A program made the translations under genes and the position numbers. A stretch of DNA of 64,000 nt, taken from NCBI RefSeq assembly GCF_004331915.1, contig NZ_CP036528.1:2117651-2181650 (forward strand), read 5' to 3'. Within the stretch, counting starts at the first letter, position 1, and the number at the start of each line of letters is the position of its first letter. Shown here piece after piece: positions 16,766-27,060 of this stretch. Source of the DNA: Ureibacillus thermophilus. GTDB lineage: Bacteria; Bacillota; Bacilli; Bacillales_A; Planococcaceae. The notes beneath the pieces are model-generated. The model had not been told where the DNA came from and ran no database searches. It worked only from the letters and a program-made list of their open reading frames with translations.

Positions 16766-18151
16766 ATGGCTGTTCAATCAATGGAAACAATTGTAAGTTT
16801 AGCGAAACATCGAGGATTTGTATTTCCTGGTTCAGAAATTTACGGAGGACTCGCCAATACTTGGGATTACGGTCCTCTTGGAGTGGAACTAAAAAACAAT
16901 ATTAAAAGGGCTTGGTGGCAAAAATTCGTTCAAGAGTCGCCTTATAATGTAGGTCTTGATGCCGCAATTCTCATGAACCCCCGCACTTGGGAAGCTTCCG
17001 GCCACGTGGGCAATTTCAATGACCCGATGATCGACTGTAAACAATGTAAAGCAAGACATAGAGCAGATAAATTAATTGAAGCTGCGGCTCTAGAAAAAGG
17101 CGATGAAATTGTCGTGGACGGCTTATCTTTTGAAAAAATGGAAGAAATTATGAAGCAATATGATGTGCATTGCCCGGACTGCGGTGCGCAAGATTTCACA
17201 GATATCCGCCAGTTTAACTTGATGTTTAAAACATTCCAAGGAGTCACAGAAAGCTCTGCCAACGAGATTTACCTACGCCCTGAGACAGCGCAAGGGATTT
17301 TCGTCAACTTCAAAAACGTACAACGCTCCATGCGCAAAAAAATTCCATTCGGCATTGCCCAAATCGGTAAATCATTCCGCAACGAAATTACTCCTGGAAA
17401 CTTTACTTTCCGCACACGTGAATTTGAACAAATGGAATTGGAGTTTTTCTGCAAACCAGGGGAAGATTTAGAGTGGCAAAATTATTGGAAAGAATTCTGT
17501 AAAAACTGGCTCTTGAGTTTAGGCATGAGCGAAGAAAACATTCGCCTCCGCGACCATTCAAAAGAAGAATTGTCCCATTACTCAGCGGCTACAACGGATA
17601 TTGAATACAAATTCCCATTCGGCTGGGGCGAATTATGGGGAATTGCAGACCGCACTGATTACGACTTGAAGCAACATATGCAATATTCCGGCGAAGATTT
17701 CACATATGTAGACCCAGTTACAAATGAACGCTATGTACCTTACTGCATCGAACCATCTGTAGGTGCTGACCGCGTCACTTTAGCATTTTTATGCGATGCT
17801 TATGATGAAGAAGAATTGGAAGATGGCGACAAACGTACGGTGCTTAGATTCCATCCGGTTATTGCGCCATTTAAAGCAGCGGTTTTACCACTTTCTAAAA
17901 AGCTTTCAGAAGAAGCAACAGAAATTTGGAACGAATTGCGCAAATATTTCCCTGTTGATTATGATGAATCTCAATCCATCGGAAAACGTTACCGCCGCCA
18001 AGATGAAATTGGTACTCCATTCTGCATCACATACGACTTCGATTCTAAAGAAGATGGCCAAGTAACAGTGCGCCATCGCGATTCAATGGAGCAAGTACGC
18101 ATTCCGATTGCCGATGTAAAAGCTTATATTGAAAAACATTTACAATTTTAA
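16766..18151 (+). CDS. glyS: Glycyl-tRNA synthetase, dimeric single-chain class II type
   Basis: The 461-residue alpha2-type GlyRS (not the GlyQ-GlyS heterotetramer) attaches glycine to tRNA-Gly. Class II motifs are visible: motif 2 in [26 protein letters not shown], motif 3 near [12 protein letters not shown], plus the [11 protein letters not shown] and CPDCGAQDF zinc-like cysteine pairs near residues 89-155. The C-terminal anticodon-binding domain starts near 365. RBS ATAGGAGG precedes ATG. Transcription is under the upstream T-box, consistent with the product. Ends at a clear terminator. Confidence 0.97.
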   Translation: MAVQSMETIVSLAKHRGFVFPGSEIYGGLANTWDYGPLGVELKNNIKRAWWQKFVQESPYNVGLDAAILMNPRTWEASGHVGNFNDPMIDCKQCKARHRADKLIEAAALEKGDEIVVDGLSFEKMEEIMKQYDVHCPDCGAQDFTDIRQFNLMFKTFQGVTESSANEIYLRPETAQGIFVNFKNVQRSMRKKIPFGIAQIGKSFRNEITPGNFTFRTREFEQMELEFFCKPGEDLEWQNYWKEFCKNWLLSLGMSEENIRLRDHSKEELSHYSAATTDIEYKFPFGWGELWGIADRTDYDLKQHMQYSGEDFTYVDPVTNERYVPYCIEPSVGADRVTLAFLCDAYDEEELEDGDKRTVLRFHPVIAPFKAAVLPLSKKLSEEATEIWNELRKYFPVDYDESQSIGKRYRRQDEIGTPFCITYDFDSKEDGQVTVRHRDSMEQVRIPIADVKAYIEKHLQF

Positions 18152-18156
18152 TGACT

Positions 18157-18188
18157 AGAGCCGTCCAATTTTCGGGCGGCTCTTTAAT
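18157..18188 (+). terminator. glyS terminator
   Basis: AGAGCCGTCC / GGGCGGCTCT (one G-T wobble, 7-base loop), then TTTAATTTT, 5 bases after the glyS stop. Confidence 0.88.
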
Positions 18189-18285
18189 TTTATAAAAATC
18201 AGAATTATTCGAATTTATAATGCCCATTTCCCCCATCTTTTGTATAATTAGGCTAAGGGATGTATGAACTTAGGGGGGAATGGCC

Positions 18286-18762
18286 ATGCTTTTTCAACAA
18301 TTTTTAGCGGTGAAAAATGAAGAAAAACAGCAGAAAGAAGATTGTTTCGATCAATTAAAGACGATGGTGGAAAGCCTTTTTAAAAAAGAAGTGCCTTCTA
18401 TTCAGACGACGGGCCATTTATTATTTAACGCTAATTTAAAAATCCAACAATATCTTCATGCGGCTGAGTTCCATCGAAAACAAATCGACCTTTCCACAGC
18501 ACTGGGGACTTTTCATCAAGAAGCCTATGAAATTGCGAGAAAAAAAGGCAAACAGCTTCAGCTTCTGATGGACAGTTTCATTTTATTAAATATTGAAGAG
18601 GAGCGAGAAAGAGTCAATCATCGTTTGATGCTTGTGGATGATAAAATCGAAAAATTATATCGCCAATTTCAAAACAAAGACGAAATCCTTCCAGAATTAA
18701 AAGAAAAATTTTGGCAAGCTTTGAAAGAGGATTTAATACCAATCTTAGTTGAATTAAGATAA
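18286..18762 (+). CDS. Unrecognised helical protein, 158 aa
   Basis: Starts MLFQQFLAVKNEEKQQKED. The whole chain looks alpha-helical and charged, rich in Glu, Gln, Lys and Leu with heptad-like stretches (about 90-135), and lacks membrane segments. ATG at 18286 is preferred to ATG at 18280 because AGGGGGGA is seven bases upstream of the former and too close to the latter. No family recognised. A TATAAT-like box at 18243 suggests its own promoter. It is convergent with recO and shares a terminator with it. Confidence 0.65.
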   Translation: MLFQQFLAVKNEEKQQKEDCFDQLKTMVESLFKKEVPSIQTTGHLLFNANLKIQQYLHAAEFHRKQIDLSTALGTFHQEAYEIARKKGKQLQLLMDSFILLNIEEERERVNHRLMLVDDKIEKLYRQFQNKDEILPELKEKFWQALKEDLIPILVELR

Positions 18763-18766
18763 ATTA

Positions 18767-18791
18767 AAAGGCGTCATGGTTCGACGCCTTT
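18767..18791. terminator. Bidirectional terminator between the 158-aa gene and recO
   Basis: AAAGGCGTC (18767-18775) / GACGCCTTT (18783-18791) with a 7-base loop; T/A-rich on both sides; overlaps the end of recO. Confidence 0.85.
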
Positions 18792-19565
18792 ATTTTCATC
18801 TTCTTTTTGCATCGCCATCAAAGCTTCGGATTTTTCCAGCTGTTCAATAAAGGAGCGGGATTTTAACCGCATCCCTGTTTGTTCTTCATAAATCGTTGTT
18901 ACAATCATTTTAATAAAACGCTTCGTCTCGCGTTTTAGCTCCAGCTTTCCTATTTTTTCGATTGGCACATTGGCAAACATTCGTATCAACTTAATTTGAG
19001 TCGGATTGAGCCGAATAATATAAGGATCCGCATGAAAACAACGGTGGCAAAGAAACCCGCCTTGAGAAAAGGAAAAGGCAAACTCCCCTTCAACAGCGCC
19101 ACATGATGCGCATTGATGCAATACCGGCCTCACCCCTGCATAAGGAAGCAGTTTCCAGTCCACAAATAACGCAATTGCCTCTGGGTCGTATTCCTCATCA
19201 ATAGCATACAAAGCCTGCTTGAGCACCTCATAAACAAAAGTTTGCGAGCTTCCCTCTTCAATTAAACGGTCCACCAATTCCACGATGTAACTGGCGTAAG
19301 CAGCCCTTACAATATCCGTCTGAATATGGCGCATAGACTGCATCAGTTCGCCTTGCTGCAAGGTGCCCAAGCCTGTTGTGCGCTGTACAATAAAAATACC
19401 GTGCATAAAAGTTTGGGAAATGGCAGCTAAGCGGCTTCTCGGCTTTTTTGCTCCCCGGGCCATCACGGCGATTTTTCCCGCTTCTTTCGTCATTAAGGTA
19501 ACGATTTTATTCGATTCTCCATAATCTCTTGTTTTTAACACAATGCCTTCTAATTTATGTAGCAT
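18774..19565 (-). CDS. recO: DNA repair protein RecO
   Basis: The 263-residue RecO loads RecA onto SSB-coated gaps and anneals single strands. It has the N-terminal OB domain (1-80, starting MLHKLEGIVLKTRDYGESN), helical middle, and a four-cysteine zinc site C144-xx-C...C-xx-C (CASCGAVEGEF...FLCHRCF). Length is usual (about 250). ATG at 19563-19565 is chosen because family proteins start MLxKxEGIVL and AAAGGGATG lies upstream; the ten codons before it are not conserved. It is downstream of era but separated by a terminator-like hairpin. Confidence 0.95.
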   Translation of the reverse strand: MLHKLEGIVLKTRDYGESNKIVTLMTKEAGKIAVMARGAKKPRSRLAAISQTFMHGIFIVQRTTGLGTLQQGELMQSMRHIQTDIVRAAYASYIVELVDRLIEEGSSQTFVYEVLKQALYAIDEEYDPEAIALFVDWKLLPYAGVRPVLHQCASCGAVEGEFAFSFSQGGFLCHRCFHADPYIIRLNPTQIKLIRMFANVPIEKIGKLELKRETKRFIKMIVTTIYEEQTGMRLKSRSFIEQLEKSEALMAMQKEDENKGVEP

Positions 19566-19630
19566 TATTGCACATCCCTTTTTAGCAGAAGCCAAAAAAC
19601 TATTAAACGGATACTAGAAAAAATGCCGCA

Positions 19631-19659
19631 AAGAGCGGGTCTTTAAATGACGCGCTCTT
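19631..19659 (-). terminator. Hairpin after era (possible attenuating terminator)
   Basis: AAGAGCG-GTC / GAC-CGCTCTT with one internal mismatch, then TTGCGGCATTTTTTCT on the minus strand, between era and recO. The T-run is displaced, so termination may be partial. Confidence 0.55.
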
Positions 19660-19663
19660 AAGA

Positions 19664-20972
<1,309 letters not shown>

Positions 20973-20992
20973 TCAATAGCACCTCCCGCAAG

Positions 20993-21337
20993 TTAAAACC
21001 ATTTTGGAAGAAAAAGAATCATTCCAATAATTATGCTTGCAATCGCAAAAACAAGCACAGCCCCTGCCGCCACATCCTTAGCTGCTTTTGCCAGCGGATG
21101 AAACTCCGGGGAAACTAAATCGACCACATTTTCAATAGCTGTATTCACCATTTCAAGTCCAATGACAAGGGCAATGGTAATGATTAAAATAAGCCATTCC
21201 ACCGCACTTAATTTCGAAAAGAAACCAGCAAAAATGGCAATACTTGCGCAAACAAGATGAAAACGCATATTTCGTTCCTTCGTTGCCAAACGAATTCCTT
21301 CAAAGGCAAAACGAAAAGAACGAAAAAAATTACCCAT
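20993..21337 (-). CDS. dgkA: Undecaprenol kinase / diacylglycerol kinase family, DgkA
   Basis: A 114-residue integral membrane kinase with three helices. The family signature [10 protein letters not shown] ([14 protein letters not shown]) near residue 66 supplies catalytic and magnesium-binding glutamates, and [11 protein letters not shown] follows. Gram-positive members prefer undecaprenol and feed the lipid carrier pool. I choose ATG at 21337 ([11 protein letters not shown]), overlapping the ybeY stop; the longer frame starts at a GTG three codons earlier. Part of the pgpH... ybeY-dgkA-cdd-era series. Confidence 0.94.
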   Translation of the reverse strand: MGNFFRSFRFAFEGIRLATKERNMRFHLVCASIAIFAGFFSKLSAVEWLILIITIALVIGLEMVNTAIENVVDLVSPEFHPLAKAAKDVAAGAVLVFAIASIIIGMILFLPKWF

Positions 21338-21806
21338 GCAAATCACGACCTAAACCAAAGGATGAAAGAATCTCCTCTTGTTTTGAAAACATAACTTTTT
21401 CATCTTCTTCAGTCATATGGTCGTAGCCTAGTAAATGTAAAAATCCATGAACGGCAAGAAATCCCAGTTCCCTTTCAAAGGAGTGGCCGTATTCTTCCGC
21501 CTGCTCTCTTGTACGTTCCACCGAAATGATAATGTCCCCGAGCACGCGAGGCATATCTCCGACAATTTCGATTTCCCCTTCCCCCATTTCTTCAAGGGCA
21601 AAGGAAATGACATCCGTCGGGCGGTCAATATGCCGATACTCCCGGTTAATTTCGTGGATTTTTTCATTGGTAACAAAAGTAATAGAAACTTCTGCTTCCT
21701 CAACATTTTCCATTTTCGCAGCGTGTTGCAGCAAGTTTTCCACAAGTTGTATATGTTCTTCGTTTAATTCATTTGTTTCATCTAAAAAATCAATGGTTAA
21801 TGTCAT
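21330..21806 (-). CDS. ybeY: Endoribonuclease YbeY (rRNA maturation factor)
   Basis: A 158-residue zinc-dependent ribonuclease needed for 16S rRNA 3' processing and ribosome quality control. The zinc motif H-G-x-L-H-L-x-G-Y-D-H is exact ([11 protein letters not shown], residues 120-130). AGGAGGAAC precedes ATG. It overlaps dgkA by 8 bases. An unusual repeat-containing gap (21807-21987) separates it from pgpH upstream. Confidence 0.96.
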   Translation of the reverse strand: MTLTIDFLDETNELNEEHIQLVENLLQHAAKMENVEEAEVSITFVTNEKIHEINREYRHIDRPTDVISFALEEMGEGEIEIVGDMPRVLGDIIISVERTREQAEEYGHSFERELGFLAVHGFLHLLGYDHMTEEDEKVMFSKQEEILSSFGLGRDLHG

Positions 21807-21887
21807 AGTTCCTCCTAATGTTTAGCAAATATGCATTATTTATTTAATCATGGTCGGTTACATAATGCCAATATACATGACATTAAA

Positions 21888-21986
21888 AAGCTTTTCAGAA
21901 GGAGACTCCAGCGAGAACAGCCCTAAACTTGAGCCCCCTCTGAGGAAGTTCAAGACCGAAGAAAGCGCCTTGAGCGAAAATCAACA
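21888..21986 (+). repeat. Degenerate Bacillaceae intergenic repeat between ybeY and pgpH
   Basis: The stretch begins with CTTTTCAGAAGGAGACTCC (21890-21908) and ends with GAAAGCGCCTTGAGCGAAAATCAAC (positions 21961-21985). This skeleton (GGAGACTCC ... GAAAGCG ... GGAAATCAAC) is, from memory, that of a long intergenic repeat scattered in Bacillaceae genomes. Here the middle is degraded and the element runs to within two bases of the pgpH stop codon. No coding capacity. Confidence 0.6.
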
Positions 21987-21987
21987 T

Positions 21988-24105
21988 CTATTTTTTTTCC
22001 TCTTTCGGATACTCAATTCGGGAATGGAACGTGCCGTTTAATGTTTCACAAAGCACTTTTTCAATGATTTTTAATTCCTTAATGGAAATATCGCATTCAT
22101 CAAATTGATTTTCTTCCAACCGGTCTTTAATAATCGATTGCACCAAGTTTCGGATTTTCTCCGCATTTGGCTCTTTCATGGAACGGACGGCAGCTTCCAC
22201 ACTATCTGCAATGCTGATCACCGCAATTTCCTTTGTCTGCGGTTTTGGACCAGGGTAATGGAAAATCGACTCATCCTTTAATTTTCCTTGTTCCTTTGCC
22301 TTATGCAAGAAAAATTTTAGCGAACTTGTGCCATGATGCTGAAGGGCGATATCAATAAATTCTTGAGGCATTTTATGCTTACGTAGAATCTCCGCCCCAT
22401 CTGTCGTATGGGCAATGATAATTTCTGCGCTTCTTTCTGGCGGCAAAGAATCATGCGGATTGATGCCAGACATTTGATTTTCCACGAAAAAGGCCGGCCT
22501 TTTCGTTTTCCCAATATCATGATAATAACTGCCTACCCGGGCAAGCAAACCATCCGCACCAATCGCTTCGCAAGCTGCTTCCGCTAAATTGGCAACCATA
22601 ATGCTGTGATGATAAGTTCCAGGCGTTTCCGTTAAGATTTTCTTCAATAACGGATGATTCGGATTGGATAGTTCAATTAATTTCATTGTCGACAAAATTC
22701 CAATGGCTGATTCAAAGAATGGCAAAAGCCCCATTGTCAATGTGCCTGAAAGCAAGCCTGAAACAATTGCAGCAGCCCCGTAAAACAACAATTCGAAAGG
22801 TTCATAATGGGATTGGGTCATCAATAAATAAAATGCGATAAACGATAAATTAATCATGGACACCACTCCACATCCTTTAAGAATATCGGAGCGGTTTTTG
22901 ATGGACTTCATAAAGTAAATGCAAGCAAAGCCCCCAAGCAAAATGTACAATGCAATTTCCATTTGCATGACAGCAGAGTATCCTTCTTGGAAGATGATCC
23001 CAGCTGATGACGCCACAAGCACGGTCACAAGACTTGCAGCTTGATAGGATGAAAGCAAGCTGATTAACATTGTTGCCAACGCTGAAGGATAAATAAAGCC
23101 AATTTGCACATCAAAATCATCTAATAAACTAATTAGCTCCATTAAAGCAATCGATATTAAGTAGACAATGACCGTTACAACCAATTGTTTCCGTTTTTTT
23201 TGTACATCCAATTTCTGCTTATCAAAAAGAAAATAAAGAAACGCCATTTGAATAAATACCAATATAGCGAGTCCCAAAACAGGTTTTAAGGAAACTTTAT
23301 TGTTGGTCATTCCCAATAGTTCTAGCTGCCGATATTTCTCTCTGTCGATGAGCTCTCCTTCTTGCACAATAATCTGCCCTTGCAAAATGCGGACAGGTTC
23401 AACGGAATGGCGTGCTTGTTTTTTCAGTTCCTCCGTTTTTTCCTCATCCAGCGTTTCAGTTTCAACAACAGCTGTTCTTCCCAGCGTAATGTATGGAGAA
23501 AGCAAGGCAGCACTAATATCTTTCTGCTCGCGAATTTTCGTTTCTAAATCATTTCGAATGGCTGCAACATTTTCTTTGCGTATGGGTTTAGATAAAGCCT
23601 TTTTTACCAACTCGACAATCGATGTTTGAGCCCGAGCCAACTCCTTCTCATCCACTATTAAAAGCGTCCATAAATCATCATCGGTTAATTGAAGAGTTTG
23701 GCGGTCTGTAATTTCTTTCAATTTATTTTTGAATTTTTGAATCTGTTCATCTTTAGTTAAACTTTCATCGCTGTCGACAATTTCCTTACGAACATCTAAT
23801 GTAATTTCGTAAATCGATTCTAACAGTGCAATGCGATGATTGACAATCTCTTCATCAAAAACATATACCGGTTCGACAGTCTCTTCGGCTTCCTGTCTCT
23901 CCTCTTCGGTTTTTTCAGTGTCCTCCACCGTCTTCACCGCTCGTATTGTTTCCGGAGCCAATTGAAAAGGTTGAACATCATATGTATCACCAAGGACATT
24001 GCCAAGCATCATGAAAAACTGCAAAATACCTGCAATCGTTAAGATGATAACTAATAATACCCTAAATCCAAACATATCTAACAATCTTTTTAAGTGCTGA
24101 TCCAT
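21988..24105 (-). CDS. pgpH: Cyclic-di-AMP phosphodiesterase PgpH (7TMR-HD)
   Basis: A 705-residue membrane protein that degrades c-di-AMP. Residues 12-35 are the first helix, then a large extracytoplasmic 7TMR-HDED domain (about 40-280), seven helices (about 285-470) and a cytoplasmic HD domain with the motif RVGSYYHDIGKTKRP (H-D pair near residue 533) and TTDGAEILRKH. ATG at 24103-24105 follows GGGGGTGCG; upstream codons in the long frame are not family-like. Located upstream of ybeY in the usual phoH-pgpH-ybeY-dgkA-cdd-era order. Confidence 0.96.
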   Translation of the reverse strand: MDQHLKRLLDMFGFRVLLVIILTIAGILQFFMMLGNVLGDTYDVQPFQLAPETIRAVKTVEDTEKTEEERQEAEETVEPVYVFDEEIVNHRIALLESIYEITLDVRKEIVDSDESLTKDEQIQKFKNKLKEITDRQTLQLTDDDLWTLLIVDEKELARAQTSIVELVKKALSKPIRKENVAAIRNDLETKIREQKDISAALLSPYITLGRTAVVETETLDEEKTEELKKQARHSVEPVRILQGQIIVQEGELIDREKYRQLELLGMTNNKVSLKPVLGLAILVFIQMAFLYFLFDKQKLDVQKKRKQLVVTVIVYLISIALMELISLLDDFDVQIGFIYPSALATMLISLLSSYQAASLVTVLVASSAGIIFQEGYSAVMQMEIALYILLGGFACIYFMKSIKNRSDILKGCGVVSMINLSFIAFYLLMTQSHYEPFELLFYGAAAIVSGLLSGTLTMGLLPFFESAIGILSTMKLIELSNPNHPLLKKILTETPGTYHHSIMVANLAEAACEAIGADGLLARVGSYYHDIGKTKRPAFFVENQMSGINPHDSLPPERSAEIIIAHTTDGAEILRKHKMPQEFIDIALQHHGTSSLKFFLHKAKEQGKLKDESIFHYPGPKPQTKEIAVISIADSVEAAVRSMKEPNAEKIRNLVQSIIKDRLEENQFDECDISIKELKIIEKVLCETLNGTFHSRIEYPKEEKK

Positions 24106-24186
24106 GACGCACCCCCAGATATTGTATAGTACTAGTTTAACAATTTCTTCAATGTTTTTCATTGATATCATCAATTCTTAAAAAAT

Positions 24187-24219
24187 AAAAATGTGTACGG
24201 TGTGCTCGTACACATTTTT
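24187..24219 (-). terminator. phoH terminator
   Basis: AAAAATGTGTACG / CGTACACATTTTT (13 bp, 7-base loop GTGTGCT), overlapping the phoH stop codon and closing the yqfC-yqfD-phoH unit. Confidence 0.9.
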
Positions 24220-25174
24220 AAAGTTCTTGTTCATGATAGGCTTGTATAATTTTTGCCACAAGGGGATGCCGTACAACATCTCCAGCTTCCAGATAGGAAA
24301 AATGGATATCTTTAACATCTTTCAAAACCCGCTCAGCAATGATAAGTCCTGATTCCATTTTTGTTGGCAAATCAATTTGGGATTTATCTCCTGTAATGAC
24401 CATTTTGGAACCATAGCCTAAACGGGTTAAAAACATTTTCATTTGCATGTGAGTTGTATTTTGGGCTTCATCTAAAATAACGAAGGCATCATCTAAAGTA
24501 CGTCCTCTCATGTATGCAAGAGGAGCAATTTCGATTGTACCTCGTTCGATAAGGCGCTGCGTATGTTCCGTTCCATACACATCATGCAATGCATCATATA
24601 ATGGACGAAGATATGGATCGACTTTCTCCTTCATATCTCCAGGCAAAAAACCAAGAGATTCTCCAGCTTCAACTGCTGGACGCGTTAAAATAATGCGTTT
24701 AACATGTCCATTTTTCAATGCCTGTGTTGCCATCACGACGGCTAAATAAGTTTTTCCTGTCCCTGCAGGCCCAATAGCGAATACTAAATCTTTTGAGCGA
24801 ATGGCCTTGATGTATTCCCGCTGGCCAATCGTCTTCGCCCGAATCGGCTTGCCTGAATGGGTTCTCGCTATTTCAATATCATACAATTCCGCAAAATATT
24901 CAATTGTTCCTTTATTCATCATCTCAATCGCGTTGGCAACATCCCGCAAATCGATATTGATGCCTTTACGAATGACTTTTAACAATTCTTTTAATAATAC
25001 AGTCACCTTTTTCTTTTGCTCTTCTTCTCCGGCAATTTGAATTGTTTGGCCGCGAGTGATGATTTGACAGTTGAATGTTTCTTCGATTAACTTTATGTTT
25101 TTATCGCCCATTCCGAGAAGCATAATCGCTTCATTCGAATTTTCTACTTGTAACTCTGTTAATTCTTCCGTCAT
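24218..25174 (-). CDS. phoH: PhoH family ATPase (PhoH/YbeZ-type)
   Basis: A 318-residue ATPase. The N-terminal 100 residues form a KH-like RNA-binding part; Walker A is G135-P-A-G-T-G-K-T142 and Walker B is FVILDEAQN (near residue 235). YbeZ-type PhoH acts with YbeY in RNA metabolism, and here ybeY lies two genes downstream. A GGAGAT site inside the end of yqfD precedes ATG; the gap to yqfD is two bases. Exact activity (RNA helicase or unwinding) is inferred from the family. Confidence 0.96.
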   Translation of the reverse strand: MTEELTELQVENSNEAIMLLGMGDKNIKLIEETFNCQIITRGQTIQIAGEEEQKKKVTVLLKELLKVIRKGINIDLRDVANAIEMMNKGTIEYFAELYDIEIARTHSGKPIRAKTIGQREYIKAIRSKDLVFAIGPAGTGKTYLAVVMATQALKNGHVKRIILTRPAVEAGESLGFLPGDMKEKVDPYLRPLYDALHDVYGTEHTQRLIERGTIEIAPLAYMRGRTLDDAFVILDEAQNTTHMQMKMFLTRLGYGSKMVITGDKSQIDLPTKMESGLIIAERVLKDVKDIHFSYLEAGDVVRHPLVAKIIQAYHEQEL

Positions 25175-25176
25175 AT

Positions 25177-26304
25177 TTAATCTCCTTGGTCAATAGGATA
25201 TTCTTTCGCAATATTTTCATTTACCAAAAATAGGACTTTCCCTTTTACTTTATCATCATCAAAGGTAACGTGCAAAATATTTTCTTTCTTGATATTCGTT
25301 TTTGGTGGAAGCGAGCGTAAAATTTTTTCGTGCAATAGAGGCAAGATAAATGAGTTGATGTGTTCTTCGGAAAGTTCTTGAGTAGTTGTTGTATAAGTTT
25401 GGGTTTTTTTGATTTCGATAAAATTTGAAATCCACTTTGGCAATTTGACTTCTTGTAACGATTGTTCCTTCTCCTCTTCTTTTTGATTTTTTAATTCAAT
25501 CGTCCACTTTTTCTCAGTGGCAGAAATATATTGCACTTTTCGTGGAATTTCAAAGCTTGTTTCCAGCCAATAATCGGCGTATACTTCTCCTTTTGCACCA
25601 ACAGCAAGGTAATCATCCTCCCCTATTTGAATAACCCCGGAGACAAGTACATCTCCTTTATAGACTGTGGTATTTGGCATGACTCGGCGCTCGCCGCTTG
25701 TAATATTAAAATGGGTAATAACTCCACTCTTTGCAGCAATTAAATGGTAAAGTCGATCCGGCTTTTTGTCTTTCACTTCTGTAATAGGAGCAAGCTGCGG
25801 AACAATCGTCATGCTGCCTCCTTTTTTGATAATATGAACCCATGAAAGGTCACGGATTTCTTCCATGATTGTTTGTCTAATTTCATGATCGGAAAGGAGA
25901 TGGCGTTTTAGTAAAGGCTGTTTTAATTTTATTTTTTCATCCAACACTTTTTCCACTTTTGCCTCAAGTTCAGGTGTTTCCGCTTCTACATCCACTTTCC
26001 AAATAAATTGGGCACATAAGATTGGAAGAAGAATCATAAGTGCTATTCCGATGATTGTCCATCCTGTATTTTGAAAAATTCTTGATTGTTGCAAATAACG
26101 AATTTTTACTTTTAAATGATATTTTTTCCGCAATGCGCGAACCGTAGACACTTCTTTTCTTGTAATTTCAAATTTGACTTCATCATCTAAATACTCCAGT
26201 TCGCGAATTTTTACCCGATTTTGCTGCAGGCGCCGAATAAATTCATGCACTTTTTCTCCGCGGGACACGCGGACTACTACAGGGCGACGGTCGTAAATTC
26301 TCAT
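25177..26304 (-). CDS. yqfD: Sporulation protein YqfD (stage IV-associated)
   Basis: A 375-residue single-span membrane protein: cytosolic beta-rich N-terminal domain (1-75), a helix at about 84-103 (GWTIIGIALMILLPILCAQFIW), and a long extracytoplasmic part. Mother-cell proteins of this family are made under sigma-E and needed for efficient sporulation; their molecular role is unclear. It overlaps yqfC by 4 bases as ATGA (translational coupling). No defects seen; size is near the B. subtilis protein (398). Confidence 0.93.
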   Translation of the reverse strand: MRIYDRRPVVVRVSRGEKVHEFIRRLQQNRVKIRELEYLDDEVKFEITRKEVSTVRALRKKYHLKVKIRYLQQSRIFQNTGWTIIGIALMILLPILCAQFIWKVDVEAETPELEAKVEKVLDEKIKLKQPLLKRHLLSDHEIRQTIMEEIRDLSWVHIIKKGGSMTIVPQLAPITEVKDKKPDRLYHLIAAKSGVITHFNITSGERRVMPNTTVYKGDVLVSGVIQIGEDDYLAVGAKGEVYADYWLETSFEIPRKVQYISATEKKWTIELKNQKEEEKEQSLQEVKLPKWISNFIEIKKTQTYTTTTQELSEEHINSFILPLLHEKILRSLPPKTNIKKENILHVTFDDDKVKGKVLFLVNENIAKEYPIDQGD

Positions 26305-26543
26305 AATTCCTTCACCTGTCGTTTCATTTCAAAATATTTTAATTCATCCACATGCACTAAAATTTCCTCTTCTTTAAGCACATTGATATGTACTGAGGAA
26401 GCTTCAATCTTCACAAGGAAGTCTTCATAATAAAACTTGCAATGGGCTTCTGATGCTTCAATAAATTTATAGTTTCCAATTATTCGAATTTGGCTAGTAT
26501 TCATTATTTCAATCATAGGCTCGCTCTGGAATAACTTTTTCAA
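26301..26543 (-). CDS. yqfC: Sporulation protein YqfC (TTG start)
   Basis: An 80-residue beta-rich protein: SQIRIIGNYKFIEASEAH and FLVKIEASSVHINVLKEEEILVHV match the YqfC pattern, and it is followed by yqfD as in other spore formers. I choose TTG at 26541-26543 because a strong GGGAGGG site is 10 bases upstream; an ATG nine residues later (26516 region) has no such site. Notably that ribosome binding site is the right arm of a terminator-like hairpin, so expression could be structurally controlled. Role in sporulation is from the family. Confidence 0.85.
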   Translation of the reverse strand: MKKLFQSEPMIEIMNTSQIRIIGNYKFIEASEAHCKFYYEDFLVKIEASSVHINVLKEEEILVHVDELKYFEMKRQVKEL

Positions 26544-26590
26544 AAAAAACTGCCCTCCCTTTCCGCAAGTATATGCGGAGAAAAGGGAGG
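26541..26590 (-). terminator. Terminator of the 143-aa gene whose 3' arm is the yqfC ribosome binding site
   Basis: CCTCCC-TTT...CCGCA (minus strand 26590-26574) pairs with TGCGG-AAA-GGGAGG (26567-26554) with a small bulge and a 6-base loop; then GCAGTTTTTTTTG, in which the final TTG is the proposed yqfC start. It can act as an intrinsic terminator and can hide the yqfC ribosome binding site. Confidence 0.8.
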
Positions 26591-26601
26591 ACATGATTCT
26601 T

Positions 26602-27033
26602 TTAACGTTTTTTCGCTTTCGGCGGGCCTAAGATTTCCTGTGCAATGATTGCGTTGACAAGCCCCTCTTTCGATGATAAAAAGGAATGCCCAGTTCCTTT
26701 AGTGCTGCGCTGGTTTTGTTTGACCGCGACAGGTTTTGGATTTTGATCTTTTGCCATGTTTACATGTTTTCTCGATGTTTCGATTTTCGGCTGTTCCCCT
26801 TGTATTTCCAATTTCGGCGCCGCCTCTTGTTTCGGTTGTACTTCTTTCTTTTCCGTCAACTGTTGATAAATTTCTTTAGCAAATTCATCGAATGTTTTAA
26901 TCTCAACTTTTGGCCTATTTTGAGGATTTTGATAAACAGGAGGCGGCGTGGATGGATTATGCCGATCCTTTGCCTTGCTACTTAAAATGGAGCCGATAAG
27001 GCCAAATAATATTAAGATGATTAAACTTTCCAT
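26602..27033 (-). CDS. Membrane-anchored hydrophilic protein of unknown function, 143 aa
   Basis: Residues 1-17 (MESLIILILFGLIGSIL) form a single anchor helix, followed by a long polar, Gln/Lys/Pro-rich region likely disordered, and a short conserved-looking C-terminus (VNAIIAQEILGPPKAKKR) that resembles a tail seen in other Bacillales proteins at this locus. The ATG at 27033 has AAAGGAG eight bases upstream; a GTG at 27042 is too close to it. Located between floA and yqfC, where B. subtilis has yqfB; I do not claim orthology. A terminator follows at once. Confidence 0.7.
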   Translation of the reverse strand: MESLIILILFGLIGSILSSKAKDRHNPSTPPPVYQNPQNRPKVEIKTFDEFAKEIYQQLTEKKEVQPKQEAAPKLEIQGEQPKIETSRKHVNMAKDQNPKPVAVKQNQRSTKGTGHSFLSSKEGLVNAIIAQEILGPPKAKKR

Positions 27034-27060
27034 TAATAGCACTCCTTTCTGAGGAGTTTA

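Noticed and set aside
26686-26985. Plus-strand open frame antisense to the 143-aa gene
   Set aside because: Arg/Phe-rich translation produced by the complementary strand of a Gln/Lys-rich gene; no start signals.
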